Shown: one piece after another, positions 1 through 5,910 of the stretch
How the letters are laid out: each line of letters starts with the position of its first letter
Numbering within the stretch: the first letter of the stretch is position 1
The notes under the pieces: generated by a model
What the model was told of the DNA's origin: nothing
Databases searched by the model: none
The model's input: only the letters and a program-made list of their open reading frames with translations
Made by a program: the position numbers and the translations under genes
DNA from: Bacteroidota bacterium
Lineage (GTDB): Bacteria > Bacteroidota > Ignavibacteria > Ignavibacteriales > Ignavibacteriaceae
Assembly (NCBI GenBank): GCA_030706105.1
Contig: JAUZPC010000201.1
Span: 1-5,910 of the forward strand
DNA: 5,910 nt
Reading direction: 5' to 3'

Positions 1-2314
1 AACTTTGAGATATTTTTCTCATTGAAAAGGTACCTTTTGAAGTATCTCCGTAAACAGGCCTTCCTCCCGGTCCTGTTAAAGTAGTATTTGCAGCACCTAA
101 ATTGATATCTTGATAAAGGATATCATTTAAAGTTTTGGAATATACAAACTCAACTGTCGCAACGTAATTGTAAGGTAACTGCTGATCTAACGCAGCATTA
201 AGTCTCAAGACCTGCGGCATTTTGAAATTCGGATCTGTTATATCTACTTCAGAAGAACCTGCTTTAATGCCTTTTACTCCTGTTTTCATTTGATTATTTA
301 CATCTTGAATAAATTTCAAAGAGTCTGCAGCATTATACCTATAGTCAATTCTTGCAAATTCAATTCCTGTATTTCCATACTGGTTTGAAATCCATACATA
401 AGGAACTTTGCCGGTAAACATTCCTACACCGCCTCTAACTTGGAGAGATTGATCTGATTTAATGTCCCAGTTGAAACCAATTCGAGGGGAGAATAATACT
501 TTTCCAGTAGGTAATGTAGAAGTATTATATCCAAAAAGAGTGCTAATTAATGGATTAAAAGCGGGTTTATCAGGGAAAATTGGAATATCAATTCTTAAAC
601 CACCAGTCAATTTTAGGTTTTGTATTGCTGTCCATTCATCCTGTGCGTAAAATCCTAATTGAACAACATTGAATCTTGCGTCCTGATCAGGATTTCCTGT
701 TAATGAATAACTATACTGATACCGGCTGAATTTTCCTTTTTCAAAATCAGATAAACTATTGAATTCATAATATCCGTATTTATTCTGAATATACAAATTC
801 TTGAAATTGAAATATTCATTATGAGTTCCAACCGTAAATACGTGATCTCCTAAATAGTAGGAAAAGTTATCTGTTAATTCAAATATATCTTGGTCTAATT
901 TATTGGCAATTGAAAATTCTTCAGATCCTGCAATTAAAGTTTTTGCTTCATAAACCTTGATTGATGGGAAAGGATTGTCAATAATAGAACGTTTATCTCT
1001 GACAGTAGTATAACCAACTATTAATTCATTATTTGCTATATTACCGAAAGTAGTGTTCAATTGCAAAACTGCAGATCCTGTAGTGGATTTCAGTTTGTAA
1101 TTCCTATCGTTAAATAAAATGTTTTGAATTGTTCGAGGCATATTATCATCAGAAGCATCAACATAATTGTATCTGAAAGATAATTTATTTGCTTCGTTCA
1201 AATTGAAATCCAATTTAGCAAATAATTTGGTACTTGGCCTTGAAGCATCAAATGTATTGTAGCCTCCAGGATTATATCCATACTTGTTCATTAAAATACT
1301 TTGAAATCTCTGTGATATACTGTCTGGGGTTTTATTAGTAGCTTGGGTAATTGCAATGTTGTCAATTGGTGTTGTTTTTTTTGTAAATTCAGCATTAACA
1401 AAGAAAAACAACTGATCTTTAATTATAGGACCGCCTAGTCTAAAGCCGGTCTGATATTCATTAAAATTTGAGTATTTTGTTCTTGCTGCATCCGGCGATT
1501 TACCAACCAGATCCTGATTACGTCCATATCCAAAAACTGAACCAGAGAAAGTGTTAGTACCACTTCTTGTAATAGCATTTATACCACCACCTGTAAAACC
1601 GCCCATTCTTACATCATAAGGAGCGATAACAACCTGGAATTCTTGAATGGCATCTAAGCTAATGGGGTTTGTACCAGTTTGACCACCTGGAGTTCCAGAT
1701 GAAGCCAGACCAAAAAGATCGTTATAAACGGCGCCGTCAATCTGAATATTATTATAGCGGTTATTTTTTCCATTCGCGCTGGTACCGCTTGAAGTGATTG
1801 GGCTGCCGGAAAATTGGGCATTAAATTTATAAAAGTCCTGGAAACTTCTAGAAATTGTTGGAAACTCAGTAATAACCTGTTCGCCTACATTAGTGGAGGC
1901 ACCGGTTCTATTTGGGTTAATGATTGTGTTTTTGTCAGCAATAATTGAGACTTCGCCAAGCTCCATTGCCTGGACTCTAAGCGTGAAATTGAGTAGTAGA
2001 TTTGTCCCTAACTCAATATATACATTTTCTTTCTTAATATCTTTATAACCAACAAAAGAAACAGATATGGTATAAGGTCCGCCAACTCTCATATTAGGGA
2101 TGTTATATTTACCGTCAGAGCGTGAAGTATTGCCATAAGTAGTATTTGATGGAATATGCACTGCTTTTATTGTAGCACCAGGCAAAAAAGCCCCGGTTTC
2201 ATCTACAATTGAGCCGATAATACCGCCAGTTGTAATACTTTGGCAAAATGTAACACCTGAAAGGGTAAAAATAAAGAAAGCTAATATGAAACTAATATTG
2301 TAAATTTTTTTCAT
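1..2314 (-). CDS. TonB-dependent receptor, Oar-like, with carboxypeptidase-regulatory-like domain (C-terminus off the left edge)
   Basis: This minus-strand frame is open without a stop from the ATG at 2314-2312 to the left edge, giving 771 codons. Residues 1 to about 25 form a signal peptide (Lys-Lys followed by a hydrophobic core ending near TFCQS). Residues about 30-112 form a carboxypeptidase-regulatory-like beta-sandwich (GSIVDETGAFLPGATI, SDGKYNI, SVSFVGY). A plug domain follows from about residue 120 to 250, with QIDGAVYNDLFG, AIQEFQV and GGGINAITRSGTN as family-typical motifs. The rest is beta-barrel, rich in alternating aromatic strands. Such receptors sit in the outer membrane and import or handle large substrates using TonB energy; Oar is the best-known relative. 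Family members are often about 1000 residues or more, so roughly a quarter is probably missing. No SusD-like partner is visible, and the substrate cannot be told. The start is supported by a GGAG site 5 bases upstream. The family call is firm; the Oar-like subtype is likely. Confidence 0.93.
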   Translation of the reverse strand, partial: MKKIYNISFILAFFIFTLSGVTFCQSITTGGIIGSIVDETGAFLPGATIKAVHIPSNTTYGNTSRSDGKYNIPNMRVGGPYTISVSFVGYKDIKKENVYIELGTNLLLNFTLRVQAMELGEVSIIADKNTIINPNRTGASTNVGEQVITEFPTISRSFQDFYKFNAQFSGSPITSSGTSANGKNNRYNNIQIDGAVYNDLFGLASSGTPGGQTGTNPISLDAIQEFQVVIAPYDVRMGGFTGGGINAITRSGTNTFSGSVFGYGRNQDLVGKSPDAARTKYSNFNEYQTGFRLGGPIIKDQLFFFVNAEFTKKTTPIDNIAITQATNKTPDSISQRFQSILMNKYGYNPGGYNTFDASRPSTKLFAKLDFNLNEANKLSFRYNYVDASDDNMPRTIQNILFNDRNYKLKSTTGSAVLQLNTTFGNIANNELIVGYTTVRDKRSIIDNPFPSIKVYEAKTLIAGSEEFSIANKLDQDIFELTDNFSYYLGDHVFTVGTHNEYFNFKNLYIQNKYGYYEFNSLSDFEKGKFSRYQYSYSLTGNPDQDARFNVVQLGFYAQDEWTAIQNLKLTGGLRIDIPIFPDKPAFNPLISTLFGYNTSTLPTGKVLFSPRIGFNWDIKSDQSLQVRGGVGMFTGKVPYVWISNQYGNTGIEFARIDYRYNAADSLKFIQDVNNQMKTGVKGIKAGSSEVDITDPNFKMPQVLRLNAALDQQLPYNYVATVEFVYSKTLNDILYQDINLGAANTTLTGPGGRPVYGDTSKGTFSMRKISQS

Positions 2315-2318
2315 AATT

Positions 2319-2323
2319 ACTCC
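2319..2323 (-). promoter_or_regulatory. Ribosome binding site of the TonB-dependent receptor gene
   Basis: On the minus strand the bases read GGAGT, ending 4 bases before the ATG at 2314 (GGAG ends 5 bases before it). The site supports this ATG, which is also directly followed by a good signal peptide. Confidence 0.75.
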
Positions 2324-2384
2324 GATTGTGTTGATTGTTAAATTGTATTTTATCTCCTATTTTCGTAATATCTGTTTTTTCTTG

Positions 2385-2541
2385 CAGTTGGAAGTTAACA
2401 AAAATTATAAATGAGATAAAATCTTTATGAACGGAATGAAATATAAATAAATAGTTCATTGATATCAAAAAATAACTGTATATATTTAACTATTTTATTT
2501 TTCATTTAATTACTACAATTTTACAGTTGGCAATTTAACAA
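2385..2541. repeat. Imperfect direct repeat pair in the divergent promoter region
   Basis: CAGTTGGAAGTTAACAA at 2385-2401 recurs as CAGTTGGCAATTTAACAA at 2524-2541, with one inserted base and one substitution, 139 bases apart. The 12 bases CAATTTAACAAT at 2531-2542 also occur in inverted orientation at 2334-2345, close to the receptor start. The first copy overlaps the predicted receptor transcription start; the second lies about 100 bases before the deacetylase ATG. These could be binding sites for one regulator controlling both directions, or remnants of a duplication. The repeat itself is seen; its role is inferred. Confidence 0.5.
2404..2431 (-). promoter_or_regulatory. Candidate promoter for the TonB-dependent receptor gene
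   Basis: On the minus strand a perfect TATAAT (2409-2404) lies 16 bases downstream of TTCATA (2431-2426), which matches 4 of 6 bases of a sigma-70 -35 box. TATAAT runs straight into TTTTG, giving partial likeness to the TAnnTTTG element of Bacteroidota promoters. Transcription from here would start near 2397 and leave a leader of about 80 bases. In a region this AT-rich, a TATAAT match can arise by chance. Confidence 0.35.
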
Positions 2542-2642
2542 TATTGCTAAAATATTAAAATATCACAAAATACAGAGTTTGCCAGACTGCATTATTGCAT
2601 CAATATTCTTTAATGTTAATTAATTATTAAAATATAAAATAA

Positions 2643-3275
2643 ATGAATTTTTATAGCGTAAATCCCATATTCCAGAAAATACTGAGTAATAATACTTGGG
2701 TTACAAATAATAACAAAATTTTATTAACTTTTGATGACGGGCCAGTTCCGGGAAATACTGATAAAATTCTCAATTGGCTTAGTGATAGAAAGATCAAAGC
2801 ATTGTTCTTTTGCGTGGGTAATAATGTAAAGAATAATTTTTCAATTACAAAAAATATTTTGTCTGAAGGACATACAATTGGCAACCATACTTATAATCAT
2901 AAAGTTCTGTATAATCTAAATGAGACAGAAACAAAAAGAGAACTAACAAAATTTAATGATTTATTAAAGGATGAACATAATTATGAAGTTAAGTATTTTA
3001 GACCTCCACATGGCCGTTTGATATTCAATATGAACAAAACCCTTAAGAAATATAACATGAATTGTATTATGTGGTCTTTAATAACATATGATTTTAACAA
3101 TGACATAAATATTGTTAAATTTGCAATTGAAAAAAAAATAAGAAAGAATTCTATTATCGTCTTACATGATAGCTTAAAATCAAAAGATATTATAATTGAT
3201 TCGTTAAACTTTTTTTATGAAATACTGGAAAAGAAGGGTTATGAAATTGGAGATCCGGAAAAATGTTTGAAATAG
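2643..3275 (+). CDS. Polysaccharide deacetylase family protein (NodB homology domain)
   Basis: This 210-residue protein is essentially one NodB domain (carbohydrate esterase family 4), a metal-dependent fold that removes N-acetyl groups from amino sugars. All core motifs are visible: TFDDGP at 29-34 (D31 catalytic base, D32 metal ligand), HTYNH at 82-86 (H82 and H86 metal ligands), RPPHG at 120-124, MWSLITYD at 143-150, and IIVLHDS at 171-177 with H175 as the catalytic histidine. Many relatives have Asp after the Trp of the fourth motif; here it is Ser145. There is no signal peptide or membrane segment, so it is probably cytoplasmic. That argues against a role on exported polymer or peptidoglycan and favours an activated or lipid-linked amino sugar. 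The start is fixed because an in-frame TAA lies immediately before the ATG; no Shine-Dalgarno site is present. It is the first gene of the operon and overlaps the glycosyltransferase gene by 13 bases. The exact substrate is unknown. Confidence 0.92.
   Translation: MNFYSVNPIFQKILSNNTWVTNNNKILLTFDDGPVPGNTDKILNWLSDRKIKALFFCVGNNVKNNFSITKNILSEGHTIGNHTYNHKVLYNLNETETKRELTKFNDLLKDEHNYEVKYFRPPHGRLIFNMNKTLKKYNMNCIMWSLITYDFNNDINIVKFAIEKKIRKNSIIVLHDSLKSKDIIIDSLNFFYEILEKKGYEIGDPEKCLK
3249..3252 (+). promoter_or_regulatory. Ribosome binding site of the glycosyltransferase gene, inside the deacetylase gene
   Basis: GGAG lies 10 bases before the ATG at 3263, within the last codons of the deacetylase gene. 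The glycosyltransferase frame has a TGA at 3242-3244 and no other start codon between it and this ATG, so the start is well fixed. Confidence 0.6.
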
Positions 3276-4357
3276 TTTTTTTAGTTGCTGTATGCGGTTG
3301 TTTTTTAGAAGCAGTTATATGTCTTATAGGTGCAAAAGCAAAATTTAAGAAAGTTGATAAAAGCGAAGTTTTAAGCGCTACTGTAATAGTTGCTGCAAGA
3401 GATGAAGAAGATAATATTGAAAGATGTCTGAAGTCCCTTGATTTGATTGAATATCCGGACTCACTATTGGAAATTATAATAGTGGATGACCGTTCGACAG
3501 ATAAAACAGGTGAGATTATTGATAATTTCATTCAGGATAAACCAAAATTCAAAAAAATAGTAACAAAAAAAGAAATTGGCCGTCTGAGGGGCAAAACCAA
3601 TGCGCTGGCTAATGCTATTGAAATAGCTAAAGGAGAAGTAATTTTTACTACTGATGCAGATTGTACAGTTTTACCCACCTGGGTCAAATCGACTGTAAAA
3701 TATTACGCAGAAGATGTTGCTGCAGTAAACGGTTATACTACTCAGGAAGCATATAATTCCTACTCCGGTATGCAGGCATTAGATTTTATATATTTACTGA
3801 CTTTAGCAGCCGGAACTATAAATCTGGGTGCGCCCATAAGCTGTATGGGGAATAATATGTCGTTTCTGAAAAAAGCCTATTTTGAAGTTGGCGGATATCA
3901 GAATTTACCATTTAGCGTAACCGAAGATTTTAATTTGCTTTATGCTATTTACAAATTGAAAAAATATAAGATAATTTTACCTTTAAATCCTGAAAGTCTT
4001 GTTACTTCCGTTCCGGTTCCTGATTATAAAACCTTAGCAAAACAGAAGAAAAGATGGGGAGTAGGAGGACTGAGTGTCCCGGCCAGAGGTTATATTATTT
4101 TTGTCCTTGGTTATTTAAGTGCTTTAGGTGTCCTTGCCACGCCATTATTCTATAATTCATTTACCTGGATTACAATTGCGTTGTTTAAAATACTTATTGA
4201 CTTTATGGTAGTTGTACTGATAAACAATCGTCTTGGCATGAGATCAAAAGTAAAGTATTTTCCTGCTTTCGAACTTTATTTCTTAATATATGCATTCCTC
4301 CTGCCATTCTTGGTCTTTTTCAATCAAAAAGTTCAGTGGAAAGGGAGAGAATATTAG
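3263..4357 (+). CDS. Membrane-anchored family 2 glycosyltransferase
   Basis: This 364-residue protein is a GT-A fold glycosyltransferase that should move a sugar from a nucleotide donor to an acceptor at the cytoplasmic face of the inner membrane. A hydrophobic segment at residues 2-24 anchors the N-terminus. The catalytic domain shows ARDEEDNI (45-52), VDDRSTD (74-80), the DAD metal-binding motif (131-133), TED (220-222, with the probable general base D222), and QKKRW (261-265), the QxxRW motif of processive and lipid-modifying members. Three hydrophobic segments follow at about 273-294, 298-322 and 335-352. The layout resembles ceramide-glucosyltransferase-like enzymes and, more loosely, polymer synthases such as PgaC/IcaA; it is shorter than typical cellulose synthases. 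It overlaps the deacetylase gene by 13 bases and shares one base with the likely start of the radical SAM gene. A lipid or short-glycan acceptor is inferred; donor and product are not known. Confidence 0.92.
   Translation: MFEIVFLVAVCGCFLEAVICLIGAKAKFKKVDKSEVLSATVIVAARDEEDNIERCLKSLDLIEYPDSLLEIIIVDDRSTDKTGEIIDNFIQDKPKFKKIVTKKEIGRLRGKTNALANAIEIAKGEVIFTTDADCTVLPTWVKSTVKYYAEDVAAVNGYTTQEAYNSYSGMQALDFIYLLTLAAGTINLGAPISCMGNNMSFLKKAYFEVGGYQNLPFSVTEDFNLLYAIYKLKKYKIILPLNPESLVTSVPVPDYKTLAKQKKRWGVGGLSVPARGYIIFVLGYLSALGVLATPLFYNSFTWITIALFKILIDFMVVVLINNRLGMRSKVKYFPAFELYFLIYAFLLPFLVFFNQKVQWKGREY
4343..4349 (+). promoter_or_regulatory. Ribosome binding site that decides the radical SAM start
   Basis: GGGAGAG, the strongest Shine-Dalgarno sequence in the operon, lies within the last codons of the glycosyltransferase gene. 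It ends 7 bases before the GTG at 4357. It lies downstream of the alternative GTG at 4336 and could not serve that codon, so it favours 4357 as the real start. Confidence 0.7.
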
Positions 4358-5361
4358 TGCTTCTGCTGTGTAACTACTATATTACATATAGATGTAATGC
4401 ATATTGCAATTTCTGTCATTTCGGTGACCATAGTAAATTCAAGAATACTCCATTTGCTGATTTGGATATTTTTAAAAAAAATGTATCTGAACTTTCACAG
4501 ATTGGTGTTAAATTTATAGATTTAACAGGTGGTGAGCCCTTACTGCACAAAGATGTTGATAAAATGGCTTTATTTGCTAAAAGTTTAAAAATGCAGACAA
4601 GCATAACTACAAACTGTTTATTGTATCCTAAATATGCGGAAAGGCTTGCAGGAAACGTTAATCTTTTGCATTTTTCTCTGGATTCACCCGTGGAAGATGA
4701 GCATAATGCCATTAGGAATATTGCTTGTTATAAAAAAGTCTTTGAAAGCATTGAAATTGCAAAATCCTTAAATGAATATCCTGATATACTTTTTACTGTT
4801 ACAAATGAGACATATAAAAAACTTCCGGAAATGCATGACATTGCTATAAAGCAAGATTTAGTATTATTAGTAAATCCTGTATTTTCTTATTTTAATAATC
4901 CAGGATTGAATGATGAAGCTTTGGATTATATAGAAGAGTATTGCGAAGGTAAGCCGAATATATATTTGAATAAGGCATTTATTAGAATAAGAAAAAATGG
5001 TGGAAATAATACTGAAAAGCCATCATGCAAAGCTGTTTCAAGAGTTATAGTCATATCTCCCAATAATGAAATTGTTCTGCCGTGCTATCATTTGGGGAAT
5101 AAACTATTACCGATTGATAAACCTATAAAAGAGCTTAGAGAAGAGGAAACGATAAACTATTACAGGCAGAATGAAGGGAAATTTGATTTTTGCAGCGGAT
5201 GTACTATAAATTGTTATTTTGAACCTTCGTTTGCATTCCCGCTAAACTATTTATCCGTATTAAGTATGAGTTCAAAGTTCAGATATGGATATCATAAATT
5301 AATTAAACAAAACATAAAAAAAATATTATTTAGAAAAACGATTAACCATAATGAAGTATAA
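4357..5361 (+). CDS. Radical SAM protein with SPASM/twitch-like C-terminal cysteine cluster
   Basis: A 334-residue radical SAM enzyme using a [4Fe-4S] cluster and S-adenosylmethionine for radical chemistry. The start is taken as GTG at 4357-4359, overlapping the glycosyltransferase stop as TAGTG, because of the strong GGGAGAG site before it. The longer form from GTG 4336 adds 7 residues. In the 334-residue numbering the cluster motif is C13-x3-C17-x2-C20 (CNAYCNFC), followed by TGGEPLL (57-63), ITTN (83-86) and FSLDSP (106-111), all typical of the partial TIM barrel. The C-terminal part has C224-x18-C243 with PNNEIVLPC, then C279-x2-C282-x3-C286. This is a SPASM/twitch-like arrangement that should hold at least one auxiliary iron-sulfur cluster. 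Many such enzymes modify peptides, but others act on sugars or lipids. The deacetylase and glycosyltransferase neighbours favour a glycan or glycolipid substrate, and no peptide precursor gene is evident in the window. It overlaps the next gene by 11 bases. Confidence 0.9.
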   Translation: MLLLCNYYITYRCNAYCNFCHFGDHSKFKNTPFADLDIFKKNVSELSQIGVKFIDLTGGEPLLHKDVDKMALFAKSLKMQTSITTNCLLYPKYAERLAGNVNLLHFSLDSPVEDEHNAIRNIACYKKVFESIEIAKSLNEYPDILFTVTNETYKKLPEMHDIAIKQDLVLLVNPVFSYFNNPGLNDEALDYIEEYCEGKPNIYLNKAFIRIRKNGGNNTEKPSCKAVSRVIVISPNNEIVLPCYHLGNKLLPIDKPIKELREEETINYYRQNEGKFDFCSGCTINCYFEPSFAFPLNYLSVLSMSSKFRYGYHKLIKQNIKKILFRKTINHNEV

Positions 5362-5910
5362 GTTATTATTACCAATATTGTTTTCAGTTACAAGTGTCTT
5401 TTTCCCGCAAGAAGTAAATTGCAAATACCATAGTATTCAATGGTTTCCAAGTCATCTTAACATTCAGCCTTTTACCGCTAATGTATTAGAAGCGAGGTCA
5501 GGATTTGTTTTTTTTACAAATAAAAGCAACCTGCAATTAAATGCCGGCTCTTCCCAAGATATTTTTAATTATAGAAATAAGAATGATGAATTTTCATTGG
5601 GTGCTGATATATTTACTTTTACAAGACTGAGAAGCACAAAGGAGTTTAAATTTCCGGTAGAGACAATAGATTACTTATTTGGAATTAATTTAGGTTATAA
5701 AACTACACACAACAATTTGGAAAAAGGAATAAGGTTCAGATTAAGTCATATTAGCACCCATCAGGTAGATGGAGATTATGACTCATCATTAGCTGTAAAT
5801 TGGAGAAATAATAGAGTCCCGATTGTTTATAGCCGGGAATTTATCGAAATAATTCCTTATGTTAAATATGAAGATCTAAGATTATATGCCGGGTTTACAT
5901 ACTTATTCCA
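5351..5910 (+). CDS. DUF1207-like secreted outer-membrane beta-barrel protein (C-terminus off the right edge)
   Basis: The frame opens at ATG 5351 and stays open for 186 codons to the right edge. Residues 1 to about 20 look like a signal peptide: two early lysines, then LLLPILFSVTSVFF. The mature part is rich in alternating aromatic and polar residues, as in outer-membrane barrels. Several stretches resemble the DUF1207 family as I recall it: a short WFPSHLNIQPFTAN segment after the signal, FSLGADIFTF (81-90), PVETIDYLFGINLGY (102-116), RFRLSHISTHQVDGDYD (128-144), YSREF (160-164) and LRLYAGFTYLF (176-186). DUF1207 has no established biochemical function; an outer-membrane location is likely. 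The gene begins inside the end of the radical SAM gene (11-base overlap) and lacks a clear Shine-Dalgarno site, so translation probably depends on coupling. The placement suggests a role in the final location or export of the operon's product. Secretion and barrel fold are fairly sure; the family name is from memory of the motif pattern. Confidence 0.8.
   Translation, partial: MKYKLLLPILFSVTSVFFPQEVNCKYHSIQWFPSHLNIQPFTANVLEARSGFVFFTNKSNLQLNAGSSQDIFNYRNKNDEFSLGADIFTFTRLRSTKEFKFPVETIDYLFGINLGYKTTHNNLEKGIRFRLSHISTHQVDGDYDSSLAVNWRNNRVPIVYSREFIEIIPYVKYEDLRLYAGFTYLF

Larger units (their letters stand above)
2315..2642. other. Divergent intergenic region, AT-rich, no gene
   Basis: These 328 bases separate the minus-strand receptor from the plus-strand operon, so both promoters should lie here. 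I see no coding potential and no tRNA or structured-RNA signature. Contents noted: the receptor's ribosome binding site at its left end, a candidate minus-strand promoter around 2404-2431, a near-identical direct repeat at 2385-2401 and 2524-2541, and a 10-bp inverted pair at 2347-2356 and 2413-2422. The right end, just before the deacetylase ATG, is nearly pure A and T. Confidence 0.85.

Noticed and set aside
462..650. Short plus-strand reading frame of 62 codons
   Set aside because: It lies entirely antisense to the well-supported TonB-dependent receptor, has no ribosome binding site or recognisable motif, and its composition is explained by the opposite strand.
1375..1382. Eight-base homopolymer runs in the receptor, and similar A8 runs at 4474-4481 and 5316-5323
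   Set aside because: Runs of this length occur throughout the AT-rich coding sequence and fit lysine codons in frame; no frameshift is seen at any of them.
2238..2260. Possible lipoprotein signal in the receptor, with Cys24 near the end of the signal peptide
   Set aside because: The residues before the cysteine are VTF, and a phenylalanine directly before it does not fit a lipobox; ordinary signal peptidase cleavage near here is more likely.
2347..2422. 10-bp inverted repeat ATTTTATCTC / GAGATAAAAT with a 56-base gap
   Set aside because: The arms are short, AT-rich and far apart, do not extend beyond 10 bp, and have no T-run typical of a terminator; chance is likely in this composition.
2527..2553. 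Possible plus-strand promoter TTGGCA and TAAAAT for the operon
   Set aside because: The spacing is only 15 bases and A/T-rich -10-like strings are abundant here, so it is not reliable enough to annotate.
2651..2884. Minus-strand reading frame opposite the deacetylase
   Set aside because: It is antisense to a gene with all NodB motifs and shows no family likeness.
3190..3531. Minus-strand reading frame across the deacetylase/glycosyltransferase junction
   Set aside because: It overlaps two firmly identified genes in antisense; the serine-rich protein is typical of a shadow frame.
4416..4712. Minus-strand reading frame opposite the radical SAM gene
   Set aside because: It is antisense to the conserved SAM-binding region; no independent support.

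Overview
The window looks like a piece of an AT-rich chromosome from the Bacteroidota/Chlorobi/Ignavibacteria side of the FCB group. The evidence is an Oar-like TonB-dependent receptor with an N-terminal carboxypeptidase-regulatory-like domain, a small NodB deacetylase of a type common in Bacteroidota, a DUF1207-like outer-membrane protein, and lysine/asparagine-rich proteins. Several genes have clear GGAG-type ribosome binding sites, and one probably starts with GTG. That fits Ignavibacteria somewhat better than Shine-Dalgarno-poor Bacteroidia, but this placement is inference.

Layout. Positions 1-2314 (minus strand) hold the first 771 codons of a large TonB-dependent receptor whose C-terminal part of the barrel lies off the left edge. 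Positions 2315-2642 are a non-coding, very AT-rich divergent intergenic region with a candidate promoter for the receptor and a near-identical 17/18-bp direct repeat. Positions 2643-5910 (plus strand) hold four tightly packed genes: a NodB-type polysaccharide deacetylase, a membrane-anchored family 2 glycosyltransferase, a radical SAM protein with a SPASM/twitch-like C-terminal cysteine cluster, and the first 186 codons of a DUF1207-like secreted beta-barrel protein. Each gene overlaps the next (13, 1 and 11 bases), so they almost certainly form one translationally coupled operon.

Interpretation. The glycosyltransferase carries all the GT-A catalytic motifs and the QxxRW motif, plus several membrane segments, so it probably adds sugar to a lipid or growing glycan at the inner membrane. 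The deacetylase has an intact metal site but no export signal, so it may remove an acetyl group from an amino sugar on the cytoplasmic side. The radical SAM enzyme may make a further radical modification, and the DUF1207 protein probably sits in the outer membrane. Together these suggest a small, apparently uncharacterised cell-envelope glycan or glycolipid pathway. The receptor is divergently transcribed and need not belong to it. No RNA genes, insertion sequences, CRISPR arrays or convincing terminators were seen.
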